Made by a program: the position numbers and the translations under genes | Notes under the pieces: model-generated | The model's database searches: none | The model's input: only the letters and a program-made list of their open reading frames with translations | Told to the model about the DNA's origin: nothing | Assembly: GCA_945862275.1 (NCBI GenBank) | Contig: CAMAYA010000045.1 | Span: 1 to 8,770, forward strand | Reading direction: 5' to 3' | Source of the DNA: Legionella genomosp. 1 | Lineage (GTDB): Bacteria > Pseudomonadota > Gammaproteobacteria > Legionellales > Legionellaceae | Length of the DNA: 8,770 nucleotides | Part shown: positions 1 to 6,846 of the stretch, in pieces | Position numbering within the stretch: position 1 is the first letter of the stretch | How the letters are laid out: every line of letters begins with the position of its first letter

Positions 1-1007
1 ATAATCCAAGACGCAGTAAATCAAGCTGGAAGTATAGCCACGCAAGAGCTGTTGAGAACCTTTGATACAGATGGTGAGGCTCTACAGCTTGGCTCCGTAA
101 AAATGACAACAAAAGGACAAGTCCTTAAACGGAGATCAAAACGATATCAATCGGGTTGGACGGTACATGCATGCTCATGTGTGGCGGCGCCTATCGCCAA
201 GCCATGGTCGGCACTATAGCATTGTATGATGACAAAGGCGAAAGGCAACACACGATGTACATTGCCGCAGCACCAGAGTATGGAAAAGAGACGTTTAAAG
301 CACGTTTGACGCGAGAAATTGAACGAGCAAGCGCATTATATCTTTCAGCCATTAAAATTGGTGTAGCCGATGGCGCACATGATAACTGGGATTTTTTAAT
401 CAAACACACTGACAAACAAACACTCGACTTCTATCATGCGGCTGAATATTTAACGGATGTCGCTGATGCTCTTTTTGCATCCCTCATCGAAAGAAAGCGA
501 TGGCTAAACGATCGTTGCCATGAACTCAAGCATACTCAAGGTTCTGCATGGGCAATATTGTCTGAAATGAAACTGTTTGAACAAAGCCTGCTGAATAAAC
601 AGCCCATCCTATGGGTTCCAAGCAATAATGATGATGAAATAAAGGGCGCATTGAAAAAGCAAATTGATGCGGCTATAAAAGAAGAGGCGAAACCAAACAA
701 GCCCAAGAAAGTTAGGGAGCAACAACAGAAGTCACTTGCAGCGGCAATCACTTATTTTACAAATAACATTGAAAAATCAAGAATGAACTATGCTGAAAGT
801 ATTGCTGCAAACCACCCAATAGGTTCAGGAGTGACAGAAGCCGCTTGTAAGACCATTGTAAAGCAGCGCCTTGGTCAATCAGGCATGCAATGGAAGGATA
901 AAGGGGCCGGTGTAATTTTGAGCCTAAGGGCGTTAACGCATTCTACGGGTCGATGGGAGCAATTCTGGTGCAAAGTAGATCAGTGTGGGCTATCTATGGC
1001 TGCATAA
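1..1007 (+). pseudogene. ISKra4-family transposase, 5'-truncated by the window edge and internally deleted/frameshifted
   Basis: This is the remnant of a DDE transposase that would move an ISKra4-type insertion sequence. Two parts in different frames are visible. From base 1 to about 129, frame 1 reads an N-terminal-type segment (VNQAGSIATQELL, then FDTDGEALQLG, then KMTTKGQVLK). From about 132 to the stop at 1005-1007, frame 3 reads SIGLDGTCMLMC through DFYHAAEYL to HPIGSGVTEAACK and SGMQWKDKGA. In remembered full-length members, roughly 100 residues separate the KG-VPK segment from SIGLDGT. Here they are joined directly with a -1 frame change, and frame 3 has a stop at 126-128. Counting the TTG at 156 as residue 1, the likely catalytic triad D2, D72 and E228 survives. 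The TTG could open a 283-residue product, but I see no ribosome binding site that favours it. I judge the gene inactive; family recognition is from memory. Confidence 0.85.
1..1007 (+). mobile_element. Partial ISKra4-family insertion sequence, left end outside the window
   Basis: The minimum extent is set by the transposase remnant. The left end lies before base 1. The right end should lie in 1008-1128, between the transposase stop and the L,D-transpeptidase stop at 1129, but I could not pick out a terminal inverted repeat or target duplication without the left end for comparison. Confidence 0.7.
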
Positions 1008-1128
1008 ATGACATTAATTAGACGCAGCACCATTAAAGTGTTGGAGGGTGTTTTTGCATGGGCCGATGCATAAAGAAGGGAAATGATGATTATAGTGCTG
1101 TATTTTTTCCTTGGTACTCTCCATAAAT
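1008..1128. other. Non-coding stretch between the IS remnant and the L,D-transpeptidase gene
   Basis: No credible gene is seen on either strand. It probably holds the right end of the insertion sequence and the 3' untranslated region of the minus-strand L,D-transpeptidase gene. A 5-bp inverted repeat (TGCAT at 1055-1059, ATGCA at 1066-1070) is present but has no T-run on the correct side for a terminator in either direction. Confidence 0.5.
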
Positions 1129-1827
1129 TTAAACCTTCTTTGTAGCGGGAAATTGCCTGAGTGCCGTTGAAATTTGCTGGTACAGCTCAGGTAGCCACCG
1201 TGGTTGAGCAAAATTATTGGTTGCAGGTTTTCCTTGGCGCAAGTCATTCGGCGCGATAATCAATTGTATATGGCTTAATCCAACGCGGTGCGCCAGTAAA
1301 AACAGTTGATCAATCCCTTTGTCTCCAACCGCAAGGCACCCCACCGATAACGCTTTACCATGCAAGAAAATATTGCCACCCAGTTGGCGTCTCCCATCTT
1401 TGCTGGCTTGCAAGCGGTCGAAGCTATTGGGATAGTTGATCATCATGGATAAATGCATGGAACTGAATGGATTTAACGTGGTTAAGCGATATACGCCTTC
1501 AGGAATTTGCCCATCCCGCTCCTTCAATTTAGGACCTAAACGGCCACTAAATGCCGTTAGCGGGTAGGTATGAACGTAGTGCCAGGATTGGTTTTCATTT
1601 TTAGCCCATAATTGAATGCGCTGTTCTTTTTTAAAAGCCAACAAAGCCACTTCACGCGGTGGGTAGCTGATCCCTGCTTTTGAAAACCAGGATATTAATA
1701 CCGGTTCCGTTCGAAGACCATAGCGTGTGATAGCGTGTTCAACAGCCTTATCCCAGTTTAATTTAGGCGCCATGCTAAAACTTGTAGCGTTATGCAGCAG
1801 TAAATAGAAGGCGATTAAACGATACAT
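1129..1827 (-). CDS. Exported L,D-transpeptidase-fold (YkuD) protein, YafK/DpaA-like
   Basis: A 232-residue protein expected in the periplasm, where members of this fold form L,D-crosslinks in peptidoglycan or attach or release the Braun lipoprotein. Residues 1-20 form a short hydrophobic signal peptide ending near SFSMA. The YkuD domain runs from about 58 to 192 and contains the active-site pattern HG (156-157) followed by SVGC (161-164), with Cys164 as nucleophile and a conserved-type Asp at 169. The residues after the cysteine are LAV rather than the IR seen in classical ErfK/YkuD enzymes, which points to the YafK/DpaA branch. About 40 residues follow the domain. The ATG at 1827 has no strong Shine-Dalgarno sequence, but a good promoter lies just upstream. 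The gene is transcribed alone, towards the IS remnant. Whether it crosslinks, anchors or hydrolyses cannot be decided from sequence. Confidence 0.85.
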   Translation of the reverse strand: MYRLIAFYLLLHNATSFSMAPKLNWDKAVEHAITRYGLRTEPVLISWFSKAGISYPPREVALLAFKKEQRIQLWAKNENQSWHYVHTYPLTAFSGRLGPKLKERDGQIPEGVYRLTTLNPFSSMHLSMMINYPNSFDRLQASKDGRRQLGGNIFLHGKALSVGCLAVGDKGIDQLFLLAHRVGLSHIQLIIAPNDLRQGKPATNNFAQPRWLPELYQQISTALRQFPATKKV

Positions 1828-1856
1828 AAGGCTTGTGAATAGCGAGGGTAAGACCT

Positions 1857-1885
1857 ATCATAACAAAAATAACCCAATACAACAA
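1857..1885 (-). promoter_or_regulatory. Predicted sigma-70 promoter for the YafK-like gene
   Basis: On the minus strand, TTGTTG (1885-1880) and TATGAT (1862-1857) are separated by 17 bp. The -10 matches 5 of 6 consensus bases and the -35 matches 3. The ATG at 1827 lies about 30 bases beyond the -10, giving a short leader. Confidence 0.5.
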
Positions 1886-1886
1886 A

Positions 1887-1915
1887 TTGGAGGCTTTTGT
1901 TTTTTGATGTAAGAT
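1887..1915 (+). promoter_or_regulatory. Predicted sigma-70 promoter for the exported unknown-function gene
   Basis: TTGGAG (1887-1892) and TAAGAT (1910-1915) are 17 bp apart. The match is moderate (3/6 and 4/6). Its -35 box lies one base from that of the divergent promoter. Confidence 0.35.
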
Positions 1916-1941
1916 GAGAGGCTATTAGTGGTGTTGTAAAC

Positions 1942-1947
1942 AGGAGG
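1942..1947 (+). promoter_or_regulatory. Strong ribosome binding site for the gene at 1956
   Basis: A perfect AGGAGG lies 8 bases before the ATG at 1956 and fixes that start. It is the strongest Shine-Dalgarno sequence I saw in the window. Confidence 0.85.
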
Positions 1948-1955
1948 TTTTAACC

Positions 1956-2648
1956 ATGCACAATGTATTCAATCGATCTTGCTTATTCGTCTTATTGCTG
2001 GGCCTTCCCTTGGTCTCTCACTCAATAGATAAAAATAATCTTCGCGGATTGAGGTATTGTGAAATTATTCTCGCCAAAATGCGCCTGACTTTTTCAGTAT
2101 ACAGCACAATAGGCTTGAATGATTGCCCCGATATGGCATGGGGAAAAATAACGCCATCATCTATTAAGCAGGAAACGGGTTCTTATTTCGTCCATTTAAA
2201 TGGCCCTCGCTTCATGTTGATGAACGGAGTGAGGAATACGTACTTTGTGGCCAATCAAGTTGTTAATCTGGGTGGGCTTGAAATGCGTGAGGCGGGTGTT
2301 TTGCATTTGAGTATTTTAGATCTCGTGAAAGGGGCTGTGCCCTATCGTGAACACGCTGTTGATAGACAAACCACTTGGGTTTATAAAGCAGGGTATCCTG
2401 TATACGAGTTGCTGGGGCCTGCGGGCCAGGTATTTGTGATGCAATCCTATAGCATTGAAAAAAGCCCGTTGACTGAAGAACAATTGGCTGGGTTGGGACG
2501 CGTGTTAACGTTACCTGATGGATGGCATTTTCGAACGGGTATACTGAAAAAAAATCATGATTTAATTGCAATCAATAATAGAGCAGTTGTAATGCAAGAC
2601 GAGTTTCTCAATACCTATCAATTGGCAACGAATGATTTTTTGGGTTGA
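1956..2648 (+). CDS. Conserved exported protein of unknown function
   Basis: A 230-residue protein whose start is fixed by the AGGAGG upstream. Residues 1-23 form a typical signal peptide (hydrophobic core CLFVLLLGLPLV) with likely cleavage near SHS. The cysteine at residue 9 is not in a lipobox, so I do not call it a lipoprotein. The mature part has two cysteines, C35 in RYCEI and C57 in LNDCPDMAW, that could pair. Other distinctive segments are LNGPRF (81-86), GYPVYELLGP (146-155), QVFVMQSYS (158-166) and DEFLNTYQ (215-222). It is probably a compact beta-rich periplasmic domain without further membrane segments. I recall similar uncharacterised proteins across Proteobacteria sharing the RYCE, NGPR, VYEL and QDE-NTY patterns, but no function. 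I see no obvious enzyme motif. The last 41 bases overlap the end of the opposing membrane-protein gene. Confidence 0.8.
   Translation: MHNVFNRSCLFVLLLGLPLVSHSIDKNNLRGLRYCEIILAKMRLTFSVYSTIGLNDCPDMAWGKITPSSIKQETGSYFVHLNGPRFMLMNGVRNTYFVANQVVNLGGLEMREAGVLHLSILDLVKGAVPYREHAVDRQTTWVYKAGYPVYELLGPAGQVFVMQSYSIEKSPLTEEQLAGLGRVLTLPDGWHFRTGILKKNHDLIAINNRAVVMQDEFLNTYQLATNDFLG
2547..2574 (-). terminator. Weak candidate terminator for the dacA operon, inside the opposing gene
   Basis: Read on the minus strand just after the stop of the DedA-PAP2-LssY_C gene, TGATT and AATCA (2574-2558) can form a 5-bp AT-rich stem with a 7-base loop. A run of eight T lies shortly after (2554-2547). The position is right, but the stem is very weak and the site lies in coding sequence of the plus-strand gene. 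Confidence 0.22.
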
Positions 2649-4695
2649 ATTCGGATGACTCTCTAATTCTCAGTATTTCCAGCCGTTCGGTCACTGGGAG
2701 CCCTTTCATTTGCTTGTTCGGTAATGGTGATATTTGAAATTCAAAACCGTCAAGTCCCTGTAAGATGCGGGTAAACGGCGTTGGGTTTTCTTTGTGATTT
2801 CTGGTTGTTTGAGAAGTGCCTTGAAGATAGAGAACACTTCCGAGCCAGATAGGTTGGCTAATATGCCGTAAGTGGTAATTCGAACGCCATAACCGCAGAA
2901 TATAAACGGCCTGACCTTGGCCTAATGGATATGCCATGATTAACTCGGGCTTTTTATTGATGTATAGCTGCGTCATTAAAGGCAGTTTTTTTGCTGAATA
3001 TTTCCCGCCGGCGCGCAAGAGTAGTGGGTAAAATAGTGAATCATTTTGTTTTTTCCATCCTTGATTAGTCAATGCACGTTCAAATACGCCAAGTTTGCCT
3101 AAATATTGAATGTTAAATAACCCAATACGCTGTCCAATACGGTTCGTTGTGAAAACAGGGAGCACTGGCTCTGTTTGGTTCCACCACGCATGATGGGATA
3201 ATATGAATTGCTGTTGATATGGGGCGTGATCAAGCACCGCTTGTTTAAAATAACGTATTGATGTTATGGCGGTAGCGAGAAGTAAGATGACGCCGGTAGA
3301 GATAATCCATATTTGAACGCAAGCACCTGCGGATGTAACGGTCGTGTTACGTCGAAATAAAATCCAATGCGAAAGACTGAATGTTACGCCAACCAAGTAA
3401 GCGGCTAAAATGCTTGTAGCCCAATTGTCGCCTAAATAAAGGAGTGCCAGCCCACTGAGAAAAAGGATAACGTTTAATCCACTGCAGAATATCTGCATGA
3501 CAATAGTTCGGTGGTAAGCTTGAATGTAGAGGATTAAAAAGCTAAAAATCGCAGTGGCGAGCGTCAGGTTGGCTGCGAGCAACGATGGCGTGAAACTGAA
3601 GTGCAATTGTGCCGAGGGTACGGGTGTGTTTATGAACGAGGTGAGCGCCCAGGTCAGCAGGCTGCATGTAAAACACAAGCATATCCAGTAACGGAGCATA
3701 CGCCAATCGCGGGAATACATTGCATACAAGGAGACTGATAATGCAAAGACGAGCAAGGGGAATGGGTGAATAAAAAACCTCATGAAAATAAAAAAAACAT
3801 CGAATGATTGCGTACGCAAGCTTTGTAAAAAAAGATAGATTGCCTTATTGATTTCAACCATCCATGTGCTTTGTATCACCAACAGGACGAGCCCTACGGC
3901 GAATAAAAAGAAGATGAGCAATATAAACAGTAAATTTTTGGTGGTTCCTCTGTTCTTCGTATCGTTTTTTGGTGAGAGTTTTTTTATGAAGCGGCCAAAT
4001 TGGGCGTTTTGCTCGGCCCAGTACCAAAACTGATTTAATTGCATCCGGGCTATATGACTGGCATGTCGATACACCCATCGCATGCCTAAGCTAATAAACC
4101 ATGCCGCTACTAATAATGCAAGTATCAGCATGAATAGACGCGTGGCGCGCTCAGGGGATAACTCGCTGCTGGCGGCTCCAATTAATACGCCTGGCATGAC
4201 ATATAAAAGTGCCCAGCCAATGGCAGACACGATATTTGCAAATAAAAAATACCAGCGGTTCATGTGCAACATGCCTGCAATGACTGGAATGATAGAGCGA
4301 AGTGGGCCAAAAAATCGGCCAATTATGACGCTTTTTCCCCCATGTCGCGCAAAATATTCTTTCCCATACGAAAGCCATAGAGGATAACGACGAAAAGGCC
4401 ACATGTCTTCTAAATGATCGCTGAAAATATAGCCCAAGGCATAGCTTGCGCTGTCTCCAGCAACAGCCCCCAACGTAGCTGCAAAAAAGGTTAATCCAAT
4501 GTTCAATACTCCGGAGCCCGCCAGAATGCCAATGGCGGTCATACTGACCGATCCTGGAATAATACTGCCGACAATGGCTAAAGACTCTGTAAAGGAAATC
4601 AAGCCTGTGATTAATAGGGCCCAGTTTGGATTTTCATGCAACCAGATGGTGAGTGGCTGCACGTAATCTGTAAATAAATGCATGTTGTTCAGCAT
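2608..4695 (-). CDS. DedA-PAP2-LssY_C fusion membrane protein with a degenerate PAP2 domain
   Basis: A 695-residue inner-membrane protein with three parts. Residues about 10-210 are a DedA/VTT domain, a family linked to lipid flipping and membrane homeostasis, with E37, PG (47-48), IGRFFGPLR (125-133) and PVIAGMLHM (137-145). A soluble linker (about 210-252) carries basic and polar residues. Residues about 255-480 are multi-pass and align with a PAP2 lipid-phosphatase domain. Residues about 505-650 match the LssY C-terminal type, ending in a soluble tail. The PAP2 catalytic residues are all replaced: the K-x6-RP motif reads T352...V359 P360, PSGH reads PSLL, and SR-x5-H-x3-D reads A417 L418...N424...S428. 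It is therefore probably not a phosphatase. The start ATG overlaps the lipB stop by 7 bases, so translation is probably coupled. LssY is named from Legionella; the three-part architecture is also common elsewhere. The DedA part looks intact. Confidence 0.85.
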   Translation of the reverse strand: MLNNMHLFTDYVQPLTIWLHENPNWALLITGLISFTESLAIVGSIIPGSVSMTAIGILAGSGVLNIGLTFFAATLGAVAGDSASYALGYIFSDHLEDMWPFRRYPLWLSYGKEYFARHGGKSVIIGRFFGPLRSIIPVIAGMLHMNRWYFLFANIVSAIGWALLYVMPGVLIGAASSELSPERATRLFMLILALLVAAWFISLGMRWVYRHASHIARMQLNQFWYWAEQNAQFGRFIKKLSPKNDTKNRGTTKNLLFILLIFFLFAVGLVLLVIQSTWMVEINKAIYLFLQSLRTQSFDVFFIFMRFFIHPFPLLVFALSVSLYAMYSRDWRMLRYWICLCFTCSLLTWALTSFINTPVPSAQLHFSFTPSLLAANLTLATAIFSFLILYIQAYHRTIVMQIFCSGLNVILFLSGLALLYLGDNWATSILAAYLVGVTFSLSHWILFRRNTTVTSAGACVQIWIISTGVILLLATAITSIRYFKQAVLDHAPYQQQFILSHHAWWNQTEPVLPVFTTNRIGQRIGLFNIQYLGKLGVFERALTNQGWKKQNDSLFYPLLLRAGGKYSAKKLPLMTQLYINKKPELIMAYPLGQGQAVYILRLWRSNYHLRHISQPIWLGSVLYLQGTSQTTRNHKENPTPFTRILQGLDGFEFQISPLPNKQMKGLPVTERLEILRIRESSEFNPKNHSLPIDRY

Positions 4696-5297
4696 CCAAA
4701 AATGGTCATGAAATGGGATACGAATTGTTCCTCGACCTCTTTAATCGTTATTCCAGGAATATAATATTGAATCTGCGTCATTTTCAGTTGCGCGTGTCCA
4801 CATGGATTAATGTTAGAAAATGGAGCCAAGTCCATGGCAACATTTAGAGCTATTCCATGATAAGTACAACCATTTTTCACGCGCAAACCAATGGACGCCA
4901 TTTTTTTATCGCCTACATAAACCCCGGGAGCGCCGACGCGCGTGTTAGCTATAATACGGAAATGCCCTAACACGTCAATCACAATACGCTCTAATTGGCA
5001 TACAAACGTTCGGATTCCAATATTACGCCGGCTTATATTCATAAGTGTATATCCAATCAACTGCCCAGGTCCATGATAGGTAACTTGGCCGCCTCTGTCT
5101 GCTTGAATGATGGGTATTTCGTGTGAATTTTGTAAAATGTGCTCAGGCTTTCCCGCCTGACCCTGAGTGTAAACACCGAAGTGTTCCAACATCCAGAGTT
5201 CATCGATGGTATTGATGTCCCGTTCATTTGTAAACCGTTTCATATCGGTCCACACCGCGGCATATGGCTGTGTGCCTAGATGTCGAATGGTAATCAT
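4689..5297 (-). CDS. lipB: Octanoyl-[acyl carrier protein]:protein N-octanoyltransferase LipB
   Basis: A 202-residue cytosolic enzyme that moves the octanoyl group from acyl carrier protein to the lipoyl domains of pyruvate and 2-oxoglutarate dehydrogenases and to GcvH. This is the first step of endogenous lipoate synthesis, before sulfur insertion by LipA. The family signature RGGQVTYHGPGQ is at 68-79. The conserved lysine is K132 in GDKKMAS, the HG pair is at 147-148, and the nucleophilic cysteine is C166 in INPCG. Length is normal for the family (about 200-215). The start ATG shares its A with the TAA stop of ybeD (TAATG), matching the dacA-ybeD-lipB order of enterobacteria. Its own stop overlaps the ATG of the downstream membrane-protein gene. 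lipA is not in the window. All catalytic residues are present, so it should be active. Confidence 0.97.
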   Translation of the reverse strand: MITIRHLGTQPYAAVWTDMKRFTNERDINTIDELWMLEHFGVYTQGQAGKPEHILQNSHEIPIIQADRGGQVTYHGPGQLIGYTLMNISRRNIGIRTFVCQLERIVIDVLGHFRIIANTRVGAPGVYVGDKKMASIGLRVKNGCTYHGIALNVAMDLAPFSNINPCGHAQLKMTQIQYYIPGITIKEVEEQFVSHFMTIFGC

Positions 5298-5542
5298 TAA
5301 AGCACCATCTTGATGTCCGGGTGTTGCGTTAATTCACGGTATATTGCGTCAAGGGTTACTTGCTCCAGAGCGTCTACTGTTACCGTAATGGAAATGTAGT
5401 TTGCTTGTGGGCTGTGTTGCTTTCGAATTGAGTCAATGTGAATATCGGGATAATGTGTTCGTGTGATCCTCTCAATGTCCGCCACAAAGGACGGACTATT
5501 AATTCCTATGATCTTAATGGGGAATTTACAAGGAAAGTCCAT
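5297..5542 (-). CDS. ybeD: YbeD/UPF0250 (DUF493) family protein
   Basis: A small cytosolic protein of 81 residues with an ACT-like alpha/beta fold. The exact role is unknown, although E. coli YbeD lies in the same position between dacA and lipB. Recognition rests on position, size, the FPCKFPIKIIG start, the ISITVTVDALEQV core strand and helix, and the C-terminal DIKMVL, close to the family ending. I chose the ATG at 5542-5540 rather than the in-frame TTG at 5557. The ATG forms a TAATG stop-start overlap with dacA, and the resulting N-terminus fits the family better. The TTG would overlap dacA by 16 bases. The stop overlaps the lipB start in the same TAATG way, so the two genes are probably translationally coupled. 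Confidence 0.9.
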   Translation of the reverse strand: MDFPCKFPIKIIGINSPSFVADIERITRTHYPDIHIDSIRKQHSPQANYISITVTVDALEQVTLDAIYRELTQHPDIKMVL

Positions 5543-6759
5543 TAGGAGCCAAACCAACGCTTGAACATCAACTTCACTGAATCCGTTGACGCCGTGATGA
5601 ACCCGCCTTTCTGTGCGCTTTCTAACGCATAGAGAGGGCGGCCCCCAATGATGTTGCCATCAAATTTAATGATTAACTCACCGATTGCATCCCCTTTTTG
5701 AATGGGCGCTTCTAAGTATTTAGGTATTTTTGTGCTGATGCTTAACCGTTGGTACTGGCCGGCGGGAATGGTAACAAATTGATCGGCTACCAATCCCACA
5801 GTGAGCTGTTGCGTGATCCCTTTGTAAAGGGGTATTTTACTGATGGCAGTTCCTGACTTGTACAATTCATGCGTTTCAAAAAAACGAAAGCCATAGTTCA
5901 GCAAGCGCTCACTGTCATCCGCGCGAGCAGTGTCTGTAGGTGAATTCAGCACAACCGCTAGCAGTCTCATGTTGTCGCGTTTTGCGGAAGAAACAAGGCA
6001 AAAGCCCGCTTCATTTGTATGCCCTGTTTTTAAGCCATCGACTTGGTTGTCACGCCATAATAAACGATTGCGGTTTGGTTGACGAATACCATTAAACGTA
6101 AACCATTTCTTTTTATACCAATGATAATATTGCGGGAAATCGTTCACTAACGAGCGGCCAAGAATAGCCAAGTCTTTCGCACAAGTGTAGTGATCTTTGT
6201 CAGGCAGGCCCGTGCTGTCGGTGAAGTGGCTGTTATTCATCCCAAGATTTTTTGCTTGATGATTCATGATTTCCGTAAAACCTGCCTCACTGCTGCCCAA
6301 GTGTTCGGCCATTGCAACACAAGCATCATTGCCGGAGTCTACGATAATTCCTTTTAAAAGATCTTCGACGCTGACTTGCTGGCCCTCTTTAACAAACATG
6401 CGTGAGCCACCAATTTCCCAAGCCTCTTGACTGACGCGGACCTGGTCAGTGAGGTGAATTTGCTCATTGTGAAGTGCGTTAGATACGACATAGAGGGTCA
6501 TCATTTTGGTTAAACTAGCAGGTGGGAGTCGTTCTTCGCTGTTTTTTTCAGCAATGATTTTACCACTGTTTACATCAATCAGAATGTACGCTTTTGCATT
6601 GAGAGATGGTGCGGCAGGGGTTATCAATGGGCTTGTATTTACACCGGATGGTTGCGCAAGATCGTTGGACTGTGGAGGATTTGCGTAGAATAGGGCAGGG
6701 TTGACCGCAATGGCAACGAATAGCAATAATTTTGTTAAGAAATAAGATGACCTGGTCAT
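5542..6759 (-). CDS. dacA: D-alanyl-D-alanine carboxypeptidase DacA (PBP5/PBP6 type)
   Basis: A 405-residue low-molecular-weight penicillin-binding protein that removes the terminal D-Ala from peptidoglycan pentapeptides in the periplasm. Residues 1-26 are a signal peptide. A proline- and serine-rich stretch (27-52) precedes the catalytic domain. The serine peptidase S11 motifs are all present: SLTK with Ser82 and Lys85, SGN at 142-144 and KTG at 244-246. The C-terminal beta domain (about 300-380) is followed by an amphipathic helix near 391-405 (KLMFKRWF), the usual anchor on the outer face of the inner membrane. The start has an AGGTGG ribosome binding site 4 bases upstream. It is the first gene of the operon with ybeD, lipB and the DedA-PAP2 gene. 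By making tetrapeptides it may supply the donor substrate of L,D-transpeptidases, two of which are encoded nearby. That link is inference. Confidence 0.97.
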   Translation of the reverse strand: MTRSSYFLTKLLLFVAIAVNPALFYANPPQSNDLAQPSGVNTSPLITPAAPSLNAKAYILIDVNSGKIIAEKNSEERLPPASLTKMMTLYVVSNALHNEQIHLTDQVRVSQEAWEIGGSRMFVKEGQQVSVEDLLKGIIVDSGNDACVAMAEHLGSSEAGFTEIMNHQAKNLGMNNSHFTDSTGLPDKDHYTCAKDLAILGRSLVNDFPQYYHWYKKKWFTFNGIRQPNRNRLLWRDNQVDGLKTGHTNEAGFCLVSSAKRDNMRLLAVVLNSPTDTARADDSERLLNYGFRFFETHELYKSGTAISKIPLYKGITQQLTVGLVADQFVTIPAGQYQRLSISTKIPKYLEAPIQKGDAIGELIIKFDGNIIGGRPLYALESAQKGGFITASTDSVKLMFKRWFGS

Positions 6760-6763
6760 GAAT

Positions 6764-6769
6764 CCACCT
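6764..6769 (-). promoter_or_regulatory. Ribosome binding site of dacA
   Basis: On the minus strand AGGTGG lies 4 bases before the dacA ATG at 6759, supporting that start. Confidence 0.7.
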
Positions 6770-6787
6770 AATAATGAAAATTAGTTT

Positions 6788-6817
6788 ATGTTATCACAAG
6801 GTTAATCCACCAACCAA
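6788..6817 (-). promoter_or_regulatory. Predicted promoter of the dacA operon (extended -10)
   Basis: On the minus strand TTGGTT (6817-6812) and TAACAT (6793-6788) are 18 bp apart. TGA immediately precedes the -10, giving the TGn extended -10 element, which partly compensates for the mediocre -35. The leader before the dacA ATG is about 20 bases. Confidence 0.4.
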
Positions 6818-6846
6818 ATGACAAACGCCTATTTTGACGATATATT
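6818..6846 (+). promoter_or_regulatory. Predicted sigma-70 promoter of rlpA
   Basis: ATGACA (6818-6823) and TATATT (6841-6846) are 17 bp apart, each matching 5 of 6 consensus bases. Together with the dacA promoter, whose -35 ends at 6817, this makes a compact back-to-back divergent promoter in the 112-bp gap. It is the best -35/-10 pair I found in the window. Confidence 0.55.

Noticed and set aside
191..751. Minus-strand open frames (191-415 and 536-751) inside the transposase remnant.
   Set aside because: They are antisense shadows of a conserved transposase sequence, with no ribosome binding site or domain.
1055..1070. Inverted repeat TGCAT/ATGCA downstream of the transposase, considered as a terminator or IS end.
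   Set aside because: The stem is only 5 bp, the T-run is on the wrong side for plus-strand termination, and nothing identifies it as a terminal repeat.
1014..1247. A 77-residue minus-strand open frame running into the L,D-transpeptidase gene.
   Set aside because: It overlaps the 3' half of a well-supported gene in another frame and shows no recognisable protein features.
3848..4402. Several short open frames on both strands inside the DedA-PAP2 gene.
   Set aside because: They lie in a long gene with clear DedA motifs in its own frame and look like out-of-frame readings.
6761..6811. Direct repeat AATCCACC (6761-6768 and 6804-6811) in the dacA/rlpA gap, considered as a regulator site.
   Set aside because: Only 8 bases long, and one copy is the dacA ribosome binding site, so chance is a sufficient explanation.
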